The notes below the pieces were generated by a model. That model had not been told where the DNA came from, ran no database searches, and saw only the letters and a program-made list of their open reading frames with translations. Shown piece by piece: positions 52,700 to 63,537 of a DNA stretch of 64,000 nt. A program made the position numbers and the translations under genes. Numbering within the stretch: position 1 is the stretch's first letter; each line of letters starts with the position of its first letter. Source of the DNA: Paraburkholderia phenazinium (GTDB taxonomy: Bacteria > Pseudomonadota > Gammaproteobacteria > Burkholderiales > Burkholderiaceae); assembly GCF_900141745.1 (NCBI RefSeq), contig NZ_FSRM01000002.1, positions 3,658,001-3,722,000 of the forward strand, given 5' to 3'.

Positions 52700-52838
52700 G
52701 TCGCACTGCTGCGGGCTGGCGGCTTCTGGCCGCTGCGCCCCTCCGTTTTCGTTCACCGCACGCACCGCCTGGTAGCCCGGCATGCTGCACTGTCGGCGCC
52801 GCCTCGCGGTTTCGGGCGAGTCACTTTGAGGAACTGCC

Positions 52839-53576
52839 GTGAAAAGTCTCCTGAACCGACGCAGTGCACTGCTCGCCACTGGCCCATCCCACCTTGTCCA
52901 GGTGGCCCACGACAACACCACCTCGTCAGGCGACGAGCCAGCGGCAAGCGTCAGCAGTTCGTCCAGCCCGTACGCTTCGACACCTGCCGAGCCACCGCGG
53001 CCTGTCACGACCTTAAGGCCCGTTCCGGTCGTACCCTCCCAGACAAGCGGCCGGCCAGTACAAATGGCCGACAGCGCGGAAATCGAATGGCTAGCCGAGG
53101 AAGAAGCCTTAACGCCGTTCCGGGTGTTCCGAAGTTTCGACTACTCGGTGAGCCTGTTGTTCCATGCGCGCGAGCTGGCCTATTACGTGGCGCTGTATCA
53201 GAACGGCACCCTCTGGCGTGCGCTGAAAGCCGCGGACCTGGATGCCGCCGAGGCCGCTTTCCATCATTTCGAAGAACAGGCCACGCGTCTCTCGGAGGGC
53301 GAGACACGTCGTGCGCAACTGGCTGCGCAGAACGAACAGCTCGCACGGATGATCGCGGAATCTGAAGCCCAGGCTGAACGCCTGCGCTGCGATTTGCAGC
53401 GCAATAGCGTGCAGGAGCAGGCAGTGTCGGGGCGGATGCATCAGGTGCGCAAGGAGGTCGCGCAACTGGAGGCGCAGCGCGTCGCCGCGCAGGCGCAATT
53501 GAACAAGGCACACCGGCAGATTCATCAACTCAATCTGACCAGCAATGAAGGCGTGCCGCATCTGCCGGGCCGTTGA
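52839..53576 (+). CDS. DUF2968-family protein
   Basis: A 245-aa protein. An N-terminal Ser/Pro-rich low-complexity part (~30-70) is followed by the conserved core EWLAEEEALTPFRVFRSF and YSVSLLFHARELAYYVALY. A long coiled coil (~125-235, rich in Gln, Glu, Ala) completes it. The function is unknown. It starts with GTG, GAGGA lying 6 nt upstream. No clear signal peptide is visible although DUF2968 proteins are often exported. Confidence 0.8.
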   Translation: MKSLLNRRSALLATGPSHLVQVAHDNTTSSGDEPAASVSSSSSPYASTPAEPPRPVTTLRPVPVVPSQTSGRPVQMADSAEIEWLAEEEALTPFRVFRSFDYSVSLLFHARELAYYVALYQNGTLWRALKAADLDAAEAAFHHFEEQATRLSEGETRRAQLAAQNEQLARMIAESEAQAERLRCDLQRNSVQEQAVSGRMHQVRKEVAQLEAQRVAAQAQLNKAHRQIHQLNLTSNEGVPHLPGR

Positions 53577-53582
53577 CTGGCA

Positions 53583-53622
53583 AACAGCCCGGGCCGCCCC
53601 TTAACAGGGCGCCCGGGCTGTT
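53583..53622. terminator. Bidirectional terminator between the DUF2968 gene and gnd
   Basis: AACAGCCCGGGC (53583-53594) pairs perfectly with GCCCGGGCTGTT (53611-53622), and the interior CGCCC/GGGCG can pair too. It serves both convergent genes, ending in TGTT on the plus strand and TGTTTG on the minus strand. Confidence 0.7.
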
Positions 53623-53674
53623 GGGCGCAGCAGATGTCCAGGTCCGGCGGCGCCGGAGTCCTACATCGTAACGA

Positions 53675-55084
<1,410 letters not shown>

Positions 55085-55202
55085 TTGAATTCTCCAGATT
55101 CCGAATTGTCGAGACGCCGCGCCCAAAATGCCGCCGACGGGGCGTCGAGGATGAAAGCATAAAAGAAATGGCCGATTGCCGCTCGTTAGTGCGCTTCCCG
55201 GT

Positions 55203-55838
55203 TCAGATTCGAGTCGCGCCCTGGCGTTTCGTGAACACCAGACTGAAATTGTTGGCAGGCATCGCAATAGGCTCGCTACAGACGAACCCCTGCGCTTCGC
55301 CGAGCGCCACCACCGCCTCCATGTTGCGCACGCCGAACGCGGGATTGCGGTTGCGCAACTGCTGATCGAAAGTTTCGTTGCTGGGCGCGGTGTGCGCCCC
55401 GTGACGCCGGTACGGCCCGTATAGATACATTACACCGCCGCTGCCCAGCAAGCGGGCCGCTCCGTCGAATAACGCCTGGGTGGCAGTCCATGGCGAAATA
55501 TGAATCATGTTGATGCAGATCAACGCTTGCGCCGAATCGATACCCCACGGGCCGTGCTCGACGTCCAATGCGAGCGGCGCCCGGATATTCGTCAGACCGG
55601 TATGAGCGGTCCACGCAGCAATCGACGCGCGCGAGCCGGCGTCGGGATCGCTCGGTTGCCAGACGAGGTCGGGAAGCGCCGCCGCGAAATGCGTTACGTG
55701 CTGGCCGCTGCCGCTGGCGATCTCAAGCACGAGGCCGCTCGCCGGCAACACCTGCCGCAGGACGGCGAGGATCGGATCGCGATTGCGTTCGGCAGCGGGG
55801 GCGTGCTGACGTGCGTCGGAAGTGGATGGGTTGCTCAT
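55203..55838 (-). CDS. DUF938 SAM-dependent methyltransferase-like protein
   Basis: A 211-aa class I methyltransferase fold protein with DUF938 features: [14 protein letters not shown], motif [35 protein letters not shown] and MYLYGPYRR, ending in FSLVFTKR. The substrate is unknown. ATG 55838 lies 13 nt after the PPOX flavoprotein stop, so both are probably one unit; the long frame upstream is within that gene in another register. Confidence 0.85.
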   Translation of the reverse strand: MSNPSTSDARQHAPAAERNRDPILAVLRQVLPASGLVLEIASGSGQHVTHFAAALPDLVWQPSDPDAGSRASIAAWTAHTGLTNIRAPLALDVEHGPWGIDSAQALICINMIHISPWTATQALFDGAARLLGSGGVMYLYGPYRRHGAHTAPSNETFDQQLRNRNPAFGVRNMEAVVALGEAQGFVCSEPIAMPANNFSLVFTKRQGATRI

Positions 55839-55851
55839 TGGGTGCAGGATC

Positions 55852-56457
55852 TTAGTACAGGGTCGTACGCACTCTTTCGGCCAGTTCGAGATCGTAGGCG
55901 AGTGCGTCGAAAGTTTGGCCGTTGATACGCCGGTGAATCGCGCCGGCGCTCGGCAGGCGCGAGCGCTCCACATGGCGCTCCGGATCCCACAGTCTGGAGC
56001 GAACGAGCGCCTTCGAACAATGGAAATACACGGCGTCGACGTCGACCAGCAGCACGGTGCGCGGAAGCTTCCCTTCGACTGCGAAGCTTTCGAGCAGCGC
56101 CGCGTCATCGGAAATACGCCCGCGGCCGTTGACCCGCAAGGTCTCGCCGACGCCCGGCACGACGAACAGCAGCGCGAGACGCGGCTCGACGATGATGTTA
56201 CGCAGACTGTCGATACGGTTGTTGCCGGGACGATCGGGAATCGCCAGTGTCCGTTCGTCGATGATGCGTACGAAACCGGCCGCGTCGCCGCGCGGCGAGC
56301 AGTCGAGCCCCTCCGGCCCGGCGGTGGCCAGCACGACAAACGGCGCGAACTCGATAAATGCGCGGTAGTCCTCGTTGACGTAGGGAATCTCTTTGCGCAC
56401 CGCGCGCTCGTGCGGCTGGCCGTAGATCGTCTCGAGTTGTTCGATGGTCGTCAGCAT
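55852..56457 (-). CDS. FMN-dependent PPOX-type flavoprotein (MSMEG_1061-like)
   Basis: A 201-aa split-barrel flavoprotein. Family marks are FIEFAPFVVLATAGPEGLDCSP, the FMN-site GNNRIDSLRN and LLFVVPGVGETLRVNGRG. Such proteins bind FMN and reduce small molecules or guard against oxidants. AGGA lies 6 nt before ATG 56457; the open frame continues upstream through the hairpin and 11-bp repeats, which are not coding. It is followed at once by the DUF938 gene. Confidence 0.85.
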   Translation of the reverse strand: MLTTIEQLETIYGQPHERAVRKEIPYVNEDYRAFIEFAPFVVLATAGPEGLDCSPRGDAAGFVRIIDERTLAIPDRPGNNRIDSLRNIIVEPRLALLFVVPGVGETLRVNGRGRISDDAALLESFAVEGKLPRTVLLVDVDAVYFHCSKALVRSRLWDPERHVERSRLPSAGAIHRRINGQTFDALAYDLELAERVRTTLY

Positions 56458-56497
56458 GGGCGTTCCTGTGTCGAACAGAGTTAGTGCTTTGGCTGTC

Positions 56498-56532
56498 GGC
56501 CAGAATTCGCGCTTTAGCGCGCTACTCTGGCC
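56498..56532 (-). repeat. Hairpin in the leader of the PPOX flavoprotein gene
   Basis: GGCCAGA (56498-56504) and TCTGGCC (56526-56532) enclose a second pairing, GCGCT with AGCGC, making a long interrupted hairpin ~40 nt before the flavoprotein start. It could affect translation or end read-through from the sirtuin gene. Confidence 0.4.
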
Positions 56533-56633
56533 CATGCGAAGCTCTTCCTCTGGTTTCGTGCAAAGCGGGTTCGTCGCGGACGTTCGCACAGCGAGACACC
56601 TGCGGCGCGGCAAACGGCTTTCCATTATCGACG

Positions 56634-56732
56634 ATCCGGGGGCGATTCGGGCATGCTTTGGGCCTGATCGAGGTGCAATCGAGGTCCAATCGAGGCGCAA
56701 TCTGGGCCATATCCGGGCTCCATCCGGACAAA
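56634..56732. repeat. Array of nine degenerate 11-bp repeats
   Basis: Units begin at 56634, 56645, 56656, 56667, 56678, 56689, 56700, 56711 and 56722, exactly 11 bp apart. The loose consensus is ATCSRGGNSCA; the central three read ATCGAGGTGCA, ATCGAGGTCCA and ATCGAGGCGCA. The array lies between the sirtuin stop (56751) and the flavoprotein gene. The period is not a multiple of three and is close to one helical turn. Confidence 0.75.
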
Positions 56733-56750
56733 GGACCGCCGGTAGGCGCC

Positions 56751-57608
56751 TCAGTCGAGCGCGAGACGCGCAGCCAGCGCGGTCAGGGTCTCCGCGCACG
56801 GCGCTGCGACTTTCAGCGCCAGCAACGGATCGGCGCGCGTGCGGCCCAGATTGATCGCGGCAATCGGCTTGCCCATCTTTTGCGCCCAGACACAGAAGCG
56901 GTAACCCGAATAGACCATCAGCGAAGAACCCACCACCAGCATCGCGTCCGCCGCTTCGAGTGCGCGTGTGGCGTCGTCGACGGTCGCGCGCGGCACGTTC
57001 TCGCCGAAGAACACCACCGAAGGCTTCAGTTGGCCCCCGCAATTCGGACATGCCGGAATGCGGAAGCCACCGAGGTCGTGCCATTCGAGGTGAGCGTCGC
57101 CGTCGGCGGCGGGTTCGGCGACCACATCGAGCAGCGCCGGGTTGTCGGCTTCGAGCGTCTGCTGGATCGCCGAGCGCGCATGCCGCGTGCCGCAATCGAG
57201 ACACGTCACCGCGCCGATGCTGCCGTGCAGTTCGATCACGTCACTGCTGCCCGCACGCTGATGCAGCCCGTCGACGTTCTGCGTCACGAGCGTCGGCACG
57301 TGTCCGGCGGCTTCTAGCCTTGCAAGCGCACGATGCGCGTCGTTCGGCTTGGCCTGCGCCACCACCGGCCAGCCGATCATGCTGCGGGCCCAGTAACGCT
57401 GCCGCGACGCCAGCGAGCCGAGAAATTCCTGCAAGGTGATCGGCGGCGAGCGCTTCCATTCGCCGTTTTCGTCGCGATAGCCGGGAATCCCGGAATCGGT
57501 ACTGATGCCCGCGCCCGACAGCACGAACAGACGCGGATGACGCTGCACGAAGTCATGCAGATCGTCGAGCGCGGGCGTTTCGATGAGGGCGGGCTGGAGA
57601 TCGGTCAT
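56751..57608 (-). CDS. Sir2-family NAD-dependent protein deacetylase
   Basis: A 285-aa sirtuin. NAD motifs are LSGAGISTDSGIPGYRD and TQNVDGLHQRAG; the catalytic His is in ELHGSIG; zinc Cys pairs are CLDCG and CPNCGG; VVGSSLMVYSG closes the NAD site. It removes acyl groups from lysines, possibly controlling metabolic enzymes. ATG 57608 overlaps the upstream small gene (ATGA). Class is sirtuin-4-like by the insertion between Cys pairs. Confidence 0.92.
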   Translation of the reverse strand: MTDLQPALIETPALDDLHDFVQRHPRLFVLSGAGISTDSGIPGYRDENGEWKRSPPITLQEFLGSLASRQRYWARSMIGWPVVAQAKPNDAHRALARLEAAGHVPTLVTQNVDGLHQRAGSSDVIELHGSIGAVTCLDCGTRHARSAIQQTLEADNPALLDVVAEPAADGDAHLEWHDLGGFRIPACPNCGGQLKPSVVFFGENVPRATVDDATRALEAADAMLVVGSSLMVYSGYRFCVWAQKMGKPIAAINLGRTRADPLLALKVAAPCAETLTALAARLALD

Positions 57609-57838
57609 GAGCGGCTTTTCGGCTGGCAAGGTTTGAGCGGCTGCCGAGCCTGCCATTCGGCAAGCGCCGCCTGATACCGGTCAAAGGCGTCGTCGTACAG
57701 ATCGAAGACACAGGGGCTGCAGCCGCTATGACAGCAATCGTCGAGGTCGGGACGCACAGGCGGGACCGGGGGCGGATCGTCGAGCGGGTCGTTCTGCGGC
57801 CTGTCGCGCAGTTTGTCCTTCGGCGAAGCTTGAGGCAC
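57605..57838 (-). CDS. Small oxidoreductase-like domain protein
   Basis: A protein of 77 aa from GTG 57838 (86 aa if TTG 57865 is used). The core DDCCHSGCSPCVFDLYDD is the oxidoreductase-like N-terminal motif (PF09791), with Cys residues that may bind metal. It ends overlapping the sirtuin start, so both are coupled. A TATACT element just upstream of the TTG looks like a -10 box, which favours the later start. Confidence 0.72.
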   Translation of the reverse strand: MPQASPKDKLRDRPQNDPLDDPPPVPPVRPDLDDCCHSGCSPCVFDLYDDAFDRYQAALAEWQARQPLKPCQPKSRS

Positions 57839-57930
57839 GGCTGAATCCGGGTGACATGGGATCAAACAGTATAAGTTGATCCGGTGCGTGGCGTGCCGCG
57901 GGCCGCGCGTCAGTCATGCTCCACGCTCCC

Positions 57931-58689
57931 TCACCCGCGCCCGACGAACGGCATCTTGCTCGCCATGATCGTCATGAACTGCACGTTCGCCGACAACGGC
58001 AGGTTCGCCATATGCAATACGGCATCGGCAACCAGTTCGACATCCATCAGCGGCTCGATCACGATCTCGCCGTTGGCCTGCGGCACGCCTGTCGCCATCC
58101 GCGCGGCCATCTCCGTGGCGGCATTGCCGATGTCGATCTGCCCACAGCAGATGTCGTACTTGCGGCCGTCGAGCGAAACGGATTTCGTCAGACCGGTGAT
58201 GGCGTGCTTGGTCGACGTATAGGCGATGCTGTTCGGACGCGGAGCATGCGCCGAGATCGAACCGTTGTTGATAATGCGTCCGCCACGCGGGCTCTGCGCT
58301 TTCATCATGCCGAAAGCCGCGCGCGTACAAAAAAACACGCCGTTCAGATTGATGTCGACCACCGCGCGCCAGTCTTCGACGCTGAGCTCGTCAATCTCAA
58401 CCGGTGGTCCACCGCGTCCCGCGTTGTTGAACAGCACGTCGAGGCGTCCATAGCGCTCGCGGATGGCGTCGAACAGCGCGGCGACACTCGTGGGGTCGCT
58501 CACGTCGCACGGGACAGCGAGCGCATCCTCGCCGCGTTGCCGCGCCTCGTCGGCTAGCGCATCGAGTGGCGCCTGCCGGCGTCCTGCCAGCACCACGCTG
58601 TAACCGTTCTGAAGAAGCCTGCGTGCCGTCGCGAGGCCAATGCCGCTGCCCGCGCCCGTGACCAGCGCGATCTTGTTTGTAGCCGTCAC
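57931..58689 (-). CDS. Short-chain dehydrogenase/reductase (SDR)
   Basis: A 252-aa classical SDR: cofactor motif [22 protein letters not shown], catalytic Ser in [10 protein letters not shown] and Tyr-x3-Lys in [19 protein letters not shown] after strand 2 suggests NADP preference. GGGAGA lies 6 nt before a GTG at 58689, which I choose over the longer ATG start at 58722. The substrate is unknown. Confidence 0.87.
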   Translation of the reverse strand: MTATNKIALVTGAGSGIGLATARRLLQNGYSVVLAGRRQAPLDALADEARQRGEDALAVPCDVSDPTSVAALFDAIRERYGRLDVLFNNAGRGGPPVEIDELSVEDWRAVVDINLNGVFFCTRAAFGMMKAQSPRGGRIINNGSISAHAPRPNSIAYTSTKHAITGLTKSVSLDGRKYDICCGQIDIGNAATEMAARMATGVPQANGEIVIEPLMDVELVADAVLHMANLPLSANVQFMTIMASKMPFVGRG

Positions 58690-58785
58690 CCCCCGTCTCC
58701 CTGGAAATAAGCTGTCCGCCAACGTACCACGTCTGCGCTTTCGGCGGCGGCGAGACGCACCTGTCCGCTTACGCTCACCTGACGC

Positions 58786-60759
58786 TCACCCGACATTCAT
58801 CGGCAATAGCACCATCTGTCTGCCTTGCTGATGCAGGCGCGTCTGGATTTCGACGGGGGTCTGGTTATGCAGCCATGCGGTCAGGAAGTTGACCCGCTTG
58901 AAGATCAGCTTGCTGGCGAAGCACACGCTGTTCGGAAACTCGTCCATGGTGCTATCGGCCAGCTTCATGAATTCGATCACCGGATGCGTGCCGAAGGCGA
59001 CGCGATAATCGGCGGCGATGCCATGCTGACGACAAAACCCGACGTAGTACGCCAGCGATGCGGTGATGGTTTGCTGCAAGCGCTGCAGGTTTTCTTCGCC
59101 TTCGTAGCTCTTCGCGTCCACCTCGCCCACCGCGAGAAACACGATGTTTTTGAAGTGGCCAGGAAACAGGCGGTTGACCCACAGCAGCGCATGCATACTC
59201 GCGCCGCGATGCTTGCCGACCAGCAGGATAGCGGTAGGCAGCGAGGGATCGGGCTCGAGTGGCGCGGCGGCGTCGGAGAGCGCCGGCGGCGCGCCGGAGA
59301 ACAACGCATCCTCCTTGGCGAGTTGCGCGCGCGTATCGCTGTAGTGGCGTCTGATGAGGAAGCACAGCGCCACCACGGCGCTTGTCACCAGCACGGTCAG
59401 CCAACCTCCTGCGGTGAATTTCTCGATCAGCGTGATCACCAGCACCGTGCTCGTCACAGCCAGTCCAAGCGCCGAGAGAGCGAAGTGCCGCACCCAACTC
59501 CGGCTTTCGCGACGATGCTTCCACCAGTAAGTGCACAGGCCCAGCAGCGACAAGCTGAAAGTCAGGAACACATTGATGCTGTACAGCACCACGAGGATGT
59601 CCACGTTGCCGTGCGTCCACATCAGGATCGCCAGACTCGCAACGCCCATTACGACAATGCCGTTCTGCCGCACGAGGCGCGTCGACAGATCGCGAAAGTG
59701 GCGCGGCACCCATGAATCCGCAGCCATGTTCGACAGCACCGCGGGACCATCGAGAAAGCCGGTTTGCGCGCCCACGAGCAACAGACCCGCTTCGAAAGCG
59801 AGCACGGCGGCCAGCAAGGCATGACGAGCGAACGCCGAGCCCAGGCCGAGGTGATCGATCACGCTGCCGAACACCACGGCGTTAAGCGTTTGCCCTTCCA
59901 CTGGCGTTGCATGCCACAGCATGTATAGCAGGATGATGCCGCCCGCCGTAAATGCCAACGAGGTGGCCATGTAGAACATCGTGACCTTGCCCGCCGGCAC
60001 GCGCGGTTCGGCCAGCATGTTGACGTTGTTGGATACAGCTTCAAGACCGGTGTAGGTGCCGCCGCCCAACGAGAACGCACGCATCAGCAACGCCACGACC
60101 ACCAGCGGTCCGAGCCCATGCGACATGCTATGCGCTTCGGCCACCGCGTCCGGCACGACCGCGGCCAGATGATTGCCGTGTACGGCGACGCCGTAGACGA
60201 TCAACCCCAGGTGCAACACTACAAAGCCCATGAAGATCGGCAGCAGGACCATGATGGATTCCCGCATACCGCGAAAGTTGAGACCTGTCATTAGCACGAT
60301 CAGGATCAGTTCGGTAGCGAGCTTGAACTCCTGTGCACTGACCGGCAGCAGACTGAAAAAAGCATCCACACCGCTTGCCAGCGAGGTCGCTACCGTCAGC
60401 ACGTAATCGACCAGCAGCGCGGCGCCTGACACGAGTCCTGGGCGCGGTCCCAGCAGCGCCGTGGCGACCCTGTAGCCGCCTCCGCCGGTCGGGAACAGTT
60501 CGATGACCTGGTTATAGCCGAGCGCGATGATGAACACCGTCGCCGCAGTGGCGAAGGCCAGCAACAACGCAAGCTGGGTATGCTGGCCAAGTGCGAGAAA
60601 CGCCTCTTCCGGCCCGTAACACGACGAAGACAAACCGTCGGCACCTAGCCCAACCCAGGCCAGGATCGGCGTAACGGCGATCGCATGACGGGTGCGGGGA
60701 TCCAGGGGATCGAGCGGTTTGCCGAAGAGCAGTTGCCAGATCCTGTTGACTGCTGTCAT
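58786..60759 (-). CDS. APC-superfamily amino acid permease-like protein with C-terminal soluble domain
   Basis: A 657-aa inner-membrane protein. About 12 hydrophobic segments span residues ~25-480, beginning ILAWVGLGADGLSSSCYGPEEAF, a pattern of the APC permeases with long tails. The last ~170 residues are soluble (PTAILLVGKHRGASMHALLW onward) and look like a regulatory Rossmann or USP-like domain. GGGAGA precedes ATG 60759. The transported substrate (amino acid or K+-like) is unclear. Confidence 0.85.
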   Translation of the reverse strand: MTAVNRIWQLLFGKPLDPLDPRTRHAIAVTPILAWVGLGADGLSSSCYGPEEAFLALGQHTQLALLLAFATAATVFIIALGYNQVIELFPTGGGGYRVATALLGPRPGLVSGAALLVDYVLTVATSLASGVDAFFSLLPVSAQEFKLATELILIVLMTGLNFRGMRESIMVLLPIFMGFVVLHLGLIVYGVAVHGNHLAAVVPDAVAEAHSMSHGLGPLVVVALLMRAFSLGGGTYTGLEAVSNNVNMLAEPRVPAGKVTMFYMATSLAFTAGGIILLYMLWHATPVEGQTLNAVVFGSVIDHLGLGSAFARHALLAAVLAFEAGLLLVGAQTGFLDGPAVLSNMAADSWVPRHFRDLSTRLVRQNGIVVMGVASLAILMWTHGNVDILVVLYSINVFLTFSLSLLGLCTYWWKHRRESRSWVRHFALSALGLAVTSTVLVITLIEKFTAGGWLTVLVTSAVVALCFLIRRHYSDTRAQLAKEDALFSGAPPALSDAAAPLEPDPSLPTAILLVGKHRGASMHALLWVNRLFPGHFKNIVFLAVGEVDAKSYEGEENLQRLQQTITASLAYYVGFCRQHGIAADYRVAFGTHPVIEFMKLADSTMDEFPNSVCFASKLIFKRVNFLTAWLHNQTPVEIQTRLHQQGRQMVLLPMNVG

Positions 60760-61133
60760 GGCGTCTCCCGGCGAGAGTGTCGTCGACCTGCGTTGCATGG
60801 AAATGTAGAGCAGTTACGGGTTATCTGCCAGACGGCCTTACCCGTGATGCGACAACGCGTGAGCCGCTCTCGCTGATCGGGTCAAGTCTCGTCGTTGCAC
60901 GAGATGGCCCTTCCTTTCAACCTGGCTTCGATTTGCTGTCGGATCGCGCAGCAGGTATTTCGATGTGTGCGTTCTTCCCCGCCACAGATTCGAATCCGCG
61001 ATTGCACAAACAATTTGTTATGTTATAACATCACGAAATTCGCAGACCGGACCCACGCCTGAAACACGGCGCTTACCGCTAAGTACGGCCAGTCCGGCGC
61101 GACAAGAGGATCATCCACTCGCACAACAAGAAC
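60760..61133. other. Divergent intergenic region before the TonB-dependent receptor
   Basis: About 374 bp between the APC permease (minus) and the receptor gene (plus). The only supported element is the promoter with Zur-like box at 61002-61034, leaving a leader of ~100 nt. The first ~230 bp show nothing recognised. Confidence 0.5.
61002..61034 (+). promoter_or_regulatory. Promoter with overlapping Zur-like box
   Basis: TTGCAC (61002-61007), 16 nt, TATAAC (61024-61029) form a promoter. GTTATGTTATAACATCAC (61017-61034) overlaps the -10 element and is an 18-bp palindrome with one mismatch, centred on TGTTATAACA. It closely resembles the GTTATGTTATAACATAAC-type sites bound by proteobacterial Zur. 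Position over the -10 box fits repression when zinc is plentiful. Confidence 0.62.
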
Positions 61134-63485
61134 ATGAAACATCACATACTCATCTCGCGTGCCGTGTTGCTGCTGTTTGCGCAGACGGTTTCGCTGCACG
61201 CGCTTGCCGCCTCCGCAGGCGCCCCGTTGACCGGTACCGTCACCGATACGCAGGGACACGCGGTCGACAACGCCGCGGTGTCGATTCAGGATGCCGACGG
61301 CCACACGCTCGCGCAAACGCACACCGGCCACGACGGCCGTTTCGCGCTGTCCGACGTCCAGCCCGGCACCTACGCGGTCACCGTCAACGCGAAAGGCTTC
61401 GGGTCGAATACCAGCATCGCCACCGTCGACGGCAACACGCCTCCCGCGCTGAAAGTCGCGCTCGAAAAAGGCAGCGCAATCGACGTCAATGTTCAGGCGC
61501 AGCGCCTCAACGAGGCCCGCAACGGCCTGCAACCGGACGTCGGCGCGAGCGTCTACCGCTTCACGCAAGCGGACATCCAGGCGCTGCCGCAAGGGGACAA
61601 CACGCCTATCAACCAGGTGTTGCTGCAGGCGCCGGGCGTCGCCAACGATTCGTATGGCCAGCTCCACGTACGCGGCGATCACGCGGACCTGCAATACCGG
61701 ATCAACGGCATCATCATCCCCGAACCGATCAGCGGCTTTGGGCAGTCGCTCGATACGCACATCGTCGATCAGGTCAACCTCATCACCGGTGCGCTGCCGG
61801 CGCAGTACGGCTACAAGACGGCCGGCATCGTCGACATTACGACGAAGTCGGGAGATCTCGGCAACGGCGGCTCCGTCGATGTCTATGGCGGCAGCCATCA
61901 GACACTGCAGAGCAGCGCCGACGTCTACGGATCGGAAGGTGCGCTCAGCTATTTCTTCACCGGCTCGCTCGGCGAAAACAACCTCGGCATCGAGGCGCCG
62001 ACTGCGGACGGTAGTCCGATACACGATCACACGCGCCAAGGTAACGGCTTCGGCTATCTGTCGTACATCATCAATCCGCTCACTCGCGTGACGTTGATGG
62101 CGGGCACGGCCGCCAATCAGTTCCAGCTGCCGAACACGCCAGGCCTGCCGACCAATTTCGCGCTCGCCGGCCACGCGACCTTCAACTCCGCCGATCTGAA
62201 CGAAACGCAGTCGGAGCTGAACAACTTCGGAGTACTAGCGTTGCAGGGCACCAATGGCGGCGCACTCGACTATCAGGTGTCGCTGTTCACGCGCTATACG
62301 CGGACCCAGTTCAATCCGGACCCCATCGGCGATCTGATGTTCAACGGGGTGGCCTCGACCGACTTCCGCAGCAACCAGGCCGAGGGCGTGCAGGCCGATA
62401 CGACGTTCCGGCTCAACGACGCACACACGTTACGTGGCGGCGTGTGGGTCGAGCAGGAGCACGCCGTCTTCAGCGACAATGTTTCCGTGTTCCCCACCGA
62501 CGCCAACGGCAATCAGAGCTCGGACGTCCCGTTCAACATCAACGACGCGGGTGCCAACACGGGCTATCTGTATAGCGCGTACCTGCAGGACGAATGGAAG
62601 CTCAATAGCAAGCTGACGTTGAACTACGGTCTGCGTTACGACGGCATGGACGAGTTTGTGCACGCCAGCCAGTTGAGTCCGCGTATCGGCCTCGTATTCG
62701 AGCCGACCAACGCCACCACGCTGCATGCCGGTTATTCGCGCTACTTCACACCACCTGATTTCGAACTGGTCTCTGCTACCACGGTCTCCCGTTTCGTCGG
62801 CACGACCAATCAGAGCGAGGTGTCCGCGGACAGCCCGGTGCAGCCCGAGCGCAGCGACTATTTCGACATCGGCGTGACGCAGCGCATCACGCCCGCGTTG
62901 ACCATCGGCCTCGACGCTTACTACAAGATCGCAAGAAACCTGCTCGACGAAGGACAGTTCGGCACCGCGCTAATCAATACGCCGTTCAACTACCAGTACG
63001 GCCGCGTGTATGGGCTCGAATTCACCACCAACTACAAGCAGGGCAACGTCTCCGCGTATCTGAATCTCGCGTATAGCAAGGCCCAGGGCAAGGACGTCGA
63101 TTCGGCGCAGTTCAACTTCTCCGCGGCCGAACTCGCGTATATCGCCAATAACTGGGTGTTCCTCGACCACGATCAGCGCGTGACCGTGTCGCTCGGTGGT
63201 GCCTATGAACTGGGGAGGACCACGTTCACTGCCGACGCGATCGTGGGCAGCGGCTTGCGCAGCGGCTTTGCGAACACCGACAAGCTGCCGTGGTACGGAC
63301 AGCTCAATCTGGCCGTGATCCAGCATTTCAACGAACCGATCGTCGGCAAGTTCGATGTCCGCCTCGTGGTGATCAATGCAATCAACAGCGTGTATGAACT
63401 GCGCGACGGCTCGGGCATCGGTGTCGAAGCTCCGCAATTCGGTCCGCAGCGCGCGATTTACGCCGGCATCACCAAGCTGTTCTGA
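61134..63485 (+). CDS. TonB-dependent outer-membrane receptor, probably zinc-regulated
   Basis: A 783-aa receptor. Signal peptide (ends near LHALAA), then a carboxypeptidase-regulatory-like beta domain (~28-105, LTGTVTDTQGHAVDNAAV), a plug domain (~120-245, IQALPQGDNTPINQVLLQAPG) and a 22-strand-type barrel ending in KLF. It imports a metal or metallophore using TonB energy. The upstream Zur-like box suggests zinc. The neighbouring ExbB-like gene, 52 nt downstream, fits a dedicated energy module. Confidence 0.88.
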   Translation: MKHHILISRAVLLLFAQTVSLHALAASAGAPLTGTVTDTQGHAVDNAAVSIQDADGHTLAQTHTGHDGRFALSDVQPGTYAVTVNAKGFGSNTSIATVDGNTPPALKVALEKGSAIDVNVQAQRLNEARNGLQPDVGASVYRFTQADIQALPQGDNTPINQVLLQAPGVANDSYGQLHVRGDHADLQYRINGIIIPEPISGFGQSLDTHIVDQVNLITGALPAQYGYKTAGIVDITTKSGDLGNGGSVDVYGGSHQTLQSSADVYGSEGALSYFFTGSLGENNLGIEAPTADGSPIHDHTRQGNGFGYLSYIINPLTRVTLMAGTAANQFQLPNTPGLPTNFALAGHATFNSADLNETQSELNNFGVLALQGTNGGALDYQVSLFTRYTRTQFNPDPIGDLMFNGVASTDFRSNQAEGVQADTTFRLNDAHTLRGGVWVEQEHAVFSDNVSVFPTDANGNQSSDVPFNINDAGANTGYLYSAYLQDEWKLNSKLTLNYGLRYDGMDEFVHASQLSPRIGLVFEPTNATTLHAGYSRYFTPPDFELVSATTVSRFVGTTNQSEVSADSPVQPERSDYFDIGVTQRITPALTIGLDAYYKIARNLLDEGQFGTALINTPFNYQYGRVYGLEFTTNYKQGNVSAYLNLAYSKAQGKDVDSAQFNFSAAELAYIANNWVFLDHDQRVTVSLGGAYELGRTTFTADAIVGSGLRSGFANTDKLPWYGQLNLAVIQHFNEPIVGKFDVRLVVINAINSVYELRDGSGIGVEAPQFGPQRAIYAGITKLF

Positions 63486-63537
63486 GAGCGGTGCCGATAG
63501 CGCTGACGCCAGTAAAGAAACACGAAGGAGCCTGACC

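Noticed and set aside
56634..56732. CRISPR array
   Set aside because: Units are 11 bp with no spacers, unlike CRISPR repeats.
55852..57204. 450-codon version of the PPOX flavoprotein
   Set aside because: The extra 249 codons lie in the hairpin, the 11-bp repeats and the antisense frame within the sirtuin gene; a ribosome-binding site marks 56457.
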